From the IMG/VR virus record IMGVR_UViG_3300025071_000023, positions 1-34,633 of that record: a stretch of 34,633 nucleotides of DNA. The stretch is one strand, 5' to 3'. The DNA is from a virus. The translations under genes were made by a program, and so were the position numbers. Shown in pieces: positions 21,027 to 29,100 of the stretch; the first letter of the stretch is position 1, and every line of letters starts with the position of its first letter. The notes under the pieces are model-generated. The model had not been told where the DNA came from, ran no database searches, and saw only the letters and a list, made by a program, of their open reading frames with translations.

Positions 21027-21503
21027 ATGGCAATTCCTTTACAAATAGCAAGCACCGTAATGAAAGCAGGTGCATCAATTCAACAGGGGCAGATGGCAAT
21101 GCAGTCTGCTAGGTATAATGCAAAAGTCATTGGGCGACAGGCTGAGCAAGAGGCAGAGGCTTCGCTAGAAAGCATGGCTCGTAAAAGAACCGAAAACGAA
21201 AGAGCGTTATCATCGATCAAGCTCCGTATGCAGGAGTCTGGCCTTGATACGACTCAGGGATCTAGCGCGGATTACTTTGATGAGGCCACCTCAAGACTTG
21301 AGTTACAGATTTTAGACGAAGCCAGACAGTCAAATTTTAGAGATAGGGCAAGGCGAAACGAAGCTCAGATGCAGATTTATCAAGGCAAAGTAGCAAGAGC
21401 TAACGCGCAAGCTACAGCAATGGGTCAACTCATAGGAGGAGCAGCCAAAATCTCCGGCAAAATGAAAGACATAAAGGACGCAACTCCAGGAGAAAAATAT
21501 TAA
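21027..21503 (+). CDS. Internal virion protein, gp14-like
   Basis: I chose ATG 21027 (4 bases after the upstream stop), giving 158 residues; the longer frame from 20931 lies in the acetyltransferase gene. IASTVMKAGASIQQGQMAMQ, an Ala/Gln/Glu-rich helix (IGRQAEQEAEASLESMARKR) and a C-terminal Gly/Ala-rich segment (ANAQATAMGQLIGGAAKISG) match the small first internal core protein of T7-like phages (gp14, 196 residues), which enters the outer membrane on infection. Its place between tail tube B and larger internal proteins supports this. Confidence 0.75.
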   Translation: MAIPLQIASTVMKAGASIQQGQMAMQSARYNAKVIGRQAEQEAEASLESMARKRTENERALSSIKLRMQESGLDTTQGSSADYFDEATSRLELQILDEARQSNFRDRARRNEAQMQIYQGKVARANAQATAMGQLIGGAAKISGKMKDIKDATPGEKY

Positions 21504-21506
21504 GTT

Positions 21507-23153
21507 ATGCCACAATTACCAAATTTAACAGGGCCAGCAGTGCCTCCAGAGCAAGCGGCAGGCATCAGAGTTGGAGTCCCTTCTAATTCTGGCCTGCAAG
21601 CAATAGCGCAAGCTGTCGGATCGGTAGGCGAGGAGATGCACAATGCCAAGATGGAGATCTTGCAGAAACAAAACGAAATTGACGTTTTTCGAACCGAAAG
21701 CGATTACGGCGCTTACATGGAGTCTGAGCGGCAAAAGCTTAATTTTAATAATCCTGCTAGCTGGGACGATCAGCTAACAAAAGCGTCAAATTCATTTAAA
21801 GACTCTCTAGCATCTAAAAACTTATCTGCTGATGCAATGAGTTCTCTCAACACAAGGCTTATGGCATACGAGCAAAAGATTATGAGGGGCGCACAAAGAG
21901 ACGCTCGTCTTGCTCAAGTTCAAATTATATCTGGAGAGTTCAAAAACCGGCAAGACTCTTACCTTAAAAACAGGGACTATGAAGGGGCTATAGAGAACCT
22001 TAAAGAGTCAGCATATAGTCTAAAAATGCAAGGTCACGAAGTGGAAAGTCGTGTATCCAAAATCAGAGAACAACAAACCTTGGATGCATTGCAAGATGCT
22101 GCATACGATGGGAATGTTGCCGCATTTGAAAAAGAAATACCTGGTATTTCAAAGGCTCAACAAAGAGCATTAAAATCAACAGCGGAAAGCGCTTTAGGTA
22201 AAAAGAAAAGAAACCAATCTATTGCTGCAATGGATGGTATTTATGCTAATTCTATTAACACAAAAGAAGATCTTCTTCGCGTAGCTCCAGACCTAGGCGC
22301 GGCGCAAACAGCAAAGCTTCTTGGTGTTATTGAGGGTAGAGACAGCGATGAAAGAAAGAAAATTATTGCTACTCCAGAATACCAAAACCAATTAATTGGA
22401 AATGTTTCTGCACTTATTAGGGACTATGATCCAAACAAAGGAGATTCTGATACTAATTTTATCAACATATTAGAGCTGTCAGAGCAAATTCAAAGCAGTC
22501 ACTACAAAGAACATTTGCAAAAACAAATTGAGGATATTCGTGATCAGGTCGAAGATAAGATTAAAACTAGAGATGATTTTGCATTTAACGAGTTTGATGA
22601 AATAGCAAAACAAAATGAGTTCTTTTTGGGTATGCCGGAAGAACCAATAGGCAAAGCGCTTGGAACTTATTTAGAAGAGGGAATACTTGAAGATCCAGTA
22701 AGACTTAATTCTTTTGGTTTTAAAAATGAACACGCGCAAGCAATAGCTAAAGCAGCAAAAGAAGAGCAAAAAGCCAAAATGGATGAAGATGAAACTTATA
22801 AAGGCCCATCTTCTGTTGATTTGTTTCGTAGGTATTACAGTAGTGGCGAAAAAGCTGTTGAGGATTTCAGTCTTAAAGAAAGAAAAGTTCTTGAAGCTAT
22901 TTTCCAATACAAAGGCCCAACTACTATGATTGTAGATCCTCCAGAAAAACAAAAATACGAAAGAGAGCTTAGTGAATTTGAAAAACAAAAAGCAATTGCT
23001 TATGGATCTTATAAGTCCGATCTTGCTAAATGGCTAAGACTTAACCCTGATGCATCGATTGAAAAAACTTCTGAGTTTATAAAAAGCCTTAATGTTGATA
23101 TTAAAGCACGTTCTAAATCAAAAAGCAATTTAGTGCCAGCTCGTCCAAAGTAA
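21507..23153 (+). CDS. Internal virion protein, gp15-like, coiled coil
   Basis: This gene encodes 548 residues. The N-terminus is Gln/Ala/Pro-rich (PQLPNLTGPAVPPEQAAGIR), followed by long charged helices (EIDVFRTESDYGAYMESERQ, KNLSADAMSSLNTRLMAYEQ, DREYEGAIENL-type repeats of helical pairs). It is shorter than T7 gp15 (747) but has the same position and overall helical nature. It would be part of the ejected internal core. The second half is A/T-rich, like the next gene. Assignment is by position and composition more than by motif. Confidence 0.7.
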   Translation: MPQLPNLTGPAVPPEQAAGIRVGVPSNSGLQAIAQAVGSVGEEMHNAKMEILQKQNEIDVFRTESDYGAYMESERQKLNFNNPASWDDQLTKASNSFKDSLASKNLSADAMSSLNTRLMAYEQKIMRGAQRDARLAQVQIISGEFKNRQDSYLKNRDYEGAIENLKESAYSLKMQGHEVESRVSKIREQQTLDALQDAAYDGNVAAFEKEIPGISKAQQRALKSTAESALGKKKRNQSIAAMDGIYANSINTKEDLLRVAPDLGAAQTAKLLGVIEGRDSDERKKIIATPEYQNQLIGNVSALIRDYDPNKGDSDTNFINILELSEQIQSSHYKEHLQKQIEDIRDQVEDKIKTRDDFAFNEFDEIAKQNEFFLGMPEEPIGKALGTYLEEGILEDPVRLNSFGFKNEHAQAIAKAAKEEQKAKMDEDETYKGPSSVDLFRRYYSSGEKAVEDFSLKERKVLEAIFQYKGPTTMIVDPPEKQKYERELSEFEKQKAIAYGSYKSDLAKWLRLNPDASIEKTSEFIKSLNVDIKARSKSKSNLVPARPK

Positions 23154-23188
23154 AAAATTTTAATAGGCAATACAAATAATCTAAAAAC

Positions 23189-26100
23189 ATGGAACCTGAC
23201 TATCAAGGACAGCCAATAACAACTCCTGACGCGCCTCCATTTGTGCCAGGTGTAACAGATCAAAGGTATGCTCCAGAAAGAGAGGAGCCTATTGAGCCTA
23301 TTACAGTTCCTGATGACCCTCCGTATGTTGAAGGAATTACAGATAAAAGATATGCTCCAGAATTTAAAGGAATTACAGATCAAGGGCTTGCTCCAAAAGT
23401 TCAAGAAGTTTCGGAATTCGTAGAAAAAGCCAGCGCCCCTTCTGGAATATCTACTCCTGATCTTTATTATTTAGGTGCAGACGACATTGCCAATAATGGA
23501 TTATCTCAGATTGAAAGTGAAAAGCTTGTTGCTCAAAACAATTGGGTAAGAGAGTCTTTAGGTAATATAGAAAGCGCTGTTCTGGATTACGAAAACTTTT
23601 TACCAGAATCAACTAAGCCAGTTAAAAACCGAGCATTAATTAGAGCCACTATGGAGGCAGAGCTTGGGTATGATCCTCCAACAATTTTTGAATACAAAAC
23701 AAGTAGAAATCAAGCTTACAAGAAATTGTTTGGTAAAGATCTTTCTGAAGACTTGGGAGATCCTGAGCAAGCTTTTGTAAACTCTTTAACTAATAGAGCT
23801 GTAATCAAAAAAGAGGATTTTGAGTTTTATGAAAAAGTAGATCGTCAGGCAACTCTTTCAGCAATACTTGGAGATGGGTTAATAGAGCTACAGTTTGGCG
23901 AATCTGTAAAAGATGATCCTGCTTTTATTCGTCAAAAAGACAAAGCAATTAAGCGTTGGGCAGAAACACAAGAAGCAATTAGCGATCAATATGGGGACAT
24001 AATCCCAAAGCTTCGCACAACATTTCGCCAAATGCAATCTGGGGATGAATGGATTACTCAGGCTGGTTCTGTAGCTAAAACTTTAAATGAAGAAGATAAA
24101 ACAAAATTTCTTCAAGTTCTTAGAGATTTAGCAGTAACATACCCAACTGAAGAGCTAGAGAGCGGCTTTAAAAAACTTGGTTTAAATTTAAAGAAATCGG
24201 GAAGAGGTGTGTCTGGCGCTATTGATGCCGCTATTGTAGGAACAGGAGATATAGTAAGAGAAGGCGGTACTGTTTCTTTGGCAGATTTATTTGGGGGCGG
24301 CGAGTGGTATGCTAAAGAACAAGAAAGAAAAGCCGCTGATGCAAAATGGGCTGCTGCTTATCGCAAAGAACAAGATTTCGTTGCAGATGTTCGCAGAATA
24401 TTTGAAGAAGATTATGATCCTATTAGACCTTTGGCAGAAAAAGGATCTACGTTAAGAGCTGTTGAAGAAGGTGTTTATGCAATACCTGGAGCTGTTACTA
24501 CTACAGCAATGGCGTTTGTGCCAATTGTGGGAATGACTGCCACATATGGAACTATTAGAGAATTTGAAAGGCAGAAATATCGTGGTCGATTAATTGCAAA
24601 TGGCGTTCCTAGAGAAAAAGCTGCTGAAATAGCAGAGGCTTTATCTACTGTTTCTGCCGCCCCTCAAGTTTTGCTTGAAAAACTGCAAGCAAATATAGTT
24701 GGAGGTAAATCTCCAATATTCTCAAAAGTATTAGGAAAAGTTGACGGCTTATTAAAAACTAAAGCTACAAGGTTTACGGGCAGATTTTTAGCAGCAAGTT
24801 TGGGCGAGACTACTATTGAGTTAATGCAGGAGCTTACTTCTGAAACTGTTCAAGATCTTGCAAGCGAGCTGCAAAAAGAAATTCCTGACATTGAATGGAA
24901 GAACGGAAAAGATGGATACTTTGATGGTTATTTTAACAAAACCATTACAACATTTGTAGCCGTTGCCCCATTGTCATTTATACCGGCAGCAAGAGGGTTG
25001 TCTGCTGATAATAGAGCCGCAGCTATTAAGACGACTTCACCTATTGTTAGAAAAGCTTGGGGGTTTAAACCAAAAGATAATGCCGCTATTGATGAAGCTA
25101 AAACTCCAGGCGAAACAACAAATGCGGTAGAAAACGCTTTAAAAAATCGTGATCCACAATCAGAAAGCGCAAAGGAAGCAACTAAAGAGTTAGAACAAAA
25201 ACTTAAAAAAGAACAAGAAGCTTTAAAGAAATTAGAAGATTCTGGAGTTATTCCTAGCGTTAGAACTTCTAAAGATAATAAAGGTTTTGAGGTTTATGAC
25301 GAGCAAACTGATGCGGTTATTTCTTATGCTGACACAGCCACTGAAGCAACCGAGGCTGTTCTTGATACAATAGGAATGCGAGAAAACGCAACTCAAGACG
25401 TTATTGACGAAATGAGTTCTCTTATTGAAGCCGCAAAACAAGTTTCGGAAGATACTGGAGTAACTCAAGAGATTTCTCCTACGCAAATTGTAACTCCCGA
25501 AATGGCAAATAAAATCTTTCCTGAGTCAGCTAGGAGGATAGCAGAAGAATCTAAGTTAATTGAAGTTGCGGAAGGAGGTACTGGCGCTGTAACTGAAGCT
25601 GTTTTTAATCCTCAGCAAATTGTTACAGGTGTAGCAATACCTAAAGGAATACAGGGCAGAATTGAAGATGTAACAAAACTTTATGGTGGATCTAATATTT
25701 TTACACTTATTCACGAAAGATCTCATCATGTAAGGAGAGAGTTAATTGCGCGAGGAGAGCTTAGTGAAGAAAAGCAAATTTCATTTTTCAGAAAGCTTAA
25801 TGCTGAATTAAAAGGTAGAAAAACTAAAACAGGGCAATCTGTAGAGTTTAAAGGTATTGACGGAGATACTGTTACGGAGACAGCCTTAGATGAAGCGTGG
25901 GCGCATTTTGCAGAAATTGCAATTTTGCGAACAAGAAACGGCAAAAAATCAAAGCTTAGAAGCTTGTTAAACAAAAACCTTTCCGCAATGGTTAGAGCTA
26001 ATGTTCCAGGCGCTCGTCAGTTTAAAGCGTTCATTAGAGCGATGAAGGACTTTTTTGCTTTAGACCTTACTAGAGCAGTAATTTTACAAAAAGCTGTAAG

Positions 26101-29100
26101 AGACGGCAAGCTTGACGCAGCAGAAATGCAAGAGTTTGAAGCAATGGTTTTGGGAGAAACCCTGCAAGAGCAACACGAAGAACAAGTCTTACAGTCTAGG
26201 GAAGAATTAATTCAGCAAGAAGGCCCATCGTTTTCTTTAGCAAAAGATATTAAGCCTTACAAAGATAGAGATGGAGACGAGCAAGGAGAGCCTCTTACTG
26301 AAACAGAAATCAAAGAAGGTATTGAAGATGAGCCTGGGACTTTAGCCGATGTTGAGATCGATGATGATAAATTTAGCGATAGCCAAGCTGGAGAAGTGTC
26401 TTTTTCTATTGCGGGAAAAGCACCAATAATTACAAAGAGCTTATTAAAAGGGAAAAAGAAGTTTGTTTACTTTTCAGACAGAACAAGAGTTGGTGTTTAT
26501 ACTGGCTTAGATCCAAAAAGCGGAATCAAAATTGATCTTCAAGGTGGTCCAAAGTATCCTTTTATTAAAGGACACGGAAAAGCAAAAGCTGGATGGGCTT
26601 TTACTACTGAAGGTATGTTTACTAGATTTGCAAAAAGAGTAGCATCTACTGACGGGATTGGGCTTGTTACTCTTTATTCAAAAGAAAACCTTAGAGCTAA
26701 TCCGACTTTTCTAAAAGCTTACGTTGAAGAGGTAAAATGGGCAATTGAAGACGGGTCTCTTAATGAGGCAGATTTTCTTGAAGTAACAAATAACTTGCGA
26801 GAAGCTACGGTAAACTCAAAGAAGTTTAAAGAAAACTCGGAGTGGGCATCTTTGTTTCAAAAGGAATGGAAAACGGTAAGCGATTTTTCTATTGCTATGG
26901 AAACAGCGACCTTTGAAATTAGGTCTGGAATGTTTTTTGCTTACAACGCTAAGAAAGTTGGTGAAAATAAAGGCTCAAAAATTGGAGGTGATAAACTTGT
27001 AGCAAGAGGGTTTCCAAACATTTCTAAAATGGTAGATCTTTTTACTGATCCTGATCTTGATCAATTAGAGACTGGAACTATTGTTTCTGCTGTTCAGTTT
27101 GAACCTAATCAAAAATCATCTTCAAAAGCTGAAGAAATTGGAGCTGAAAACCATCTTAGTTATCCTGTTGTAATTAAAGGCAAAGGGTTAGGTTTTTTTA
27201 AAAAGCCTATTCATCTTAGGAAAGTATTACCTGTTAAAGCAGGAAAAACTGAGAGAAATATGATGCGGTCTGCTGAAACAAGCATGGGATCGGCATCTTT
27301 CTCCCTTGGTCGATCCGAGGTAACTCCGACAGCCATCACCCAAACTTTTCCAACTAAGGATGGTGGGGTTGTTGGCCCAGCTTCGTTTTCAATCTCGGCT
27401 TTCCACGGGACACCGCACAAGGTAGACGAGTTTAGCACTGAGCAGATCGGCACGGGAGAGGGCGCTCAGGCTTACGGGTATGGGCTTTACTTTGCTGAGA
27501 GTGAGGATGTGGCGCAGAGGTATAGGGACGACTTGACCGATACCGGATTTGCGAAAAGAAGGCTCAAAAAAGCGGGGGGCGATATTGATGTGGCTCTTAC
27601 TGAGGCAAGGGAAAGAGCTAGCAAATATAGAAAGGGGGGCGCGGATGCCTATGCTAGTGCCATTGAGCAGGACATCAGGTTTCTTGAAAAATACAAAGAG
27701 TCTGGAGAGTGGGCTTCCGGCTCCCTCTACACCGTAGAGCTAAACGTCGAGCAGGACGAGCTTCTTGATTGGAATAAGCCGATGAGTGAGCAAAGTGAGT
27801 CAATAAGGTCTAAGATGCTAACCATATTACAAGGAGATGCGTCAATGTTTCTGGATGTGAGGGAAGCCGCTAATCGATTAGAAAAAGGTGAATACTTGGA
27901 CGGTAGGCAAGCTTACAACCAACTTCAATCAACTATAGGGTCAAAAAGAGCCTCCGAAGCCCTTGTCGCAGCAGGAATCAAAGGCATCCGCTACCTTGAT
28001 GGAGCTAGTAGAGCAGACGGAGAAGGCACATCTAACTACGTCATTTTTAACGATGCTGATATTACGATCACTGAAGAGAACGGAAATCCGGTTAACCTTT
28101 CATCCCCTAGTTTTTCTATAGCGTCTGATAAGATGGCTACCAGTCTTGTGACTGACGTAACTAAACGCATTAAAGATCCAGAGGCTCGCGCTGAAATGTT
28201 CCAGCGTATTCTTAATAAAATAACGGGCATTAAAAGAGACGTGAAATCTCTTACAGGCAGTGATATTAATGACATTAATCGCCGGTCAAAAATAGAAGCT
28301 CTTGAAGAAGAAAAAGAAGACCTAAAAGAAATTCAAGTTGAAGTAAGTGAGGTTTCAAAAGACCAAGTAGATGAAATAAAAGTTGAGCTTGGTGCAATTG
28401 ATCAAGCCTTTGAGACTGACGTTGAAAAGCTAAAAGAGCAACACGAAAACAAAGTGGCTAAAATCGGGGAAGATATTGTCGCTAAATATAACCACAGGAT
28501 TGAAGCAGCTAAAGGCAGTGCAAAAAAAGCTCTTGTGAAAGAAGCTAAGGCCACTCAATCAGAAAGATTAAAGGCTGAGCGAAAAAGATTTTCTGACGAA
28601 AAGAAGTTAGCTAAATCAAAGATTGCAACTGAAAAAGCTAAGCTAGAATCTCAGTTAAAAACTGCTGATTTTGAGGTTAAAAGGCAACAGGCTGCTAGAG
28701 AGTTTGAAGTATCTAAAGAAATAACTAAGCTAGAAGCTCAGATTTCTGATCTTAAAGCAAAAAGCAAAGTGTCCGACATTAGAGACTCGTTAGTAGCCCT
28801 TGATGCTATTGTTGTTTCTTTACCTGTAGAATTAAGAGGAAAAATTGGAGGGTTTACTCAGATCTCTAAACTAAATACCGAAGAAAAACGAATTGAGTTT
28901 CTCCTAAAAAGAATGGAGAAAGTTGATGCTGTAGTTGAGGCCTGGATAAAAGGCGAATACCAGAAACAGATAAAGAAATTATTTGATCGCGCTAAGCCTA
29001 AAAAGGACAGCAAAGGAATTCTTAAATCTAAGATCGCGGCAGAATACGCTGACCGCGCAATGGAGATTGAAAAGTTGTCTAAAATGTCAGCCGAGGAACT

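Noticed and set aside
27549-27737. Alternative-frame ORF inside the ART-like domain
   Set aside because: It is a shadow of the GC-richer stretch in the real frame, which shows clear ART-like motifs.
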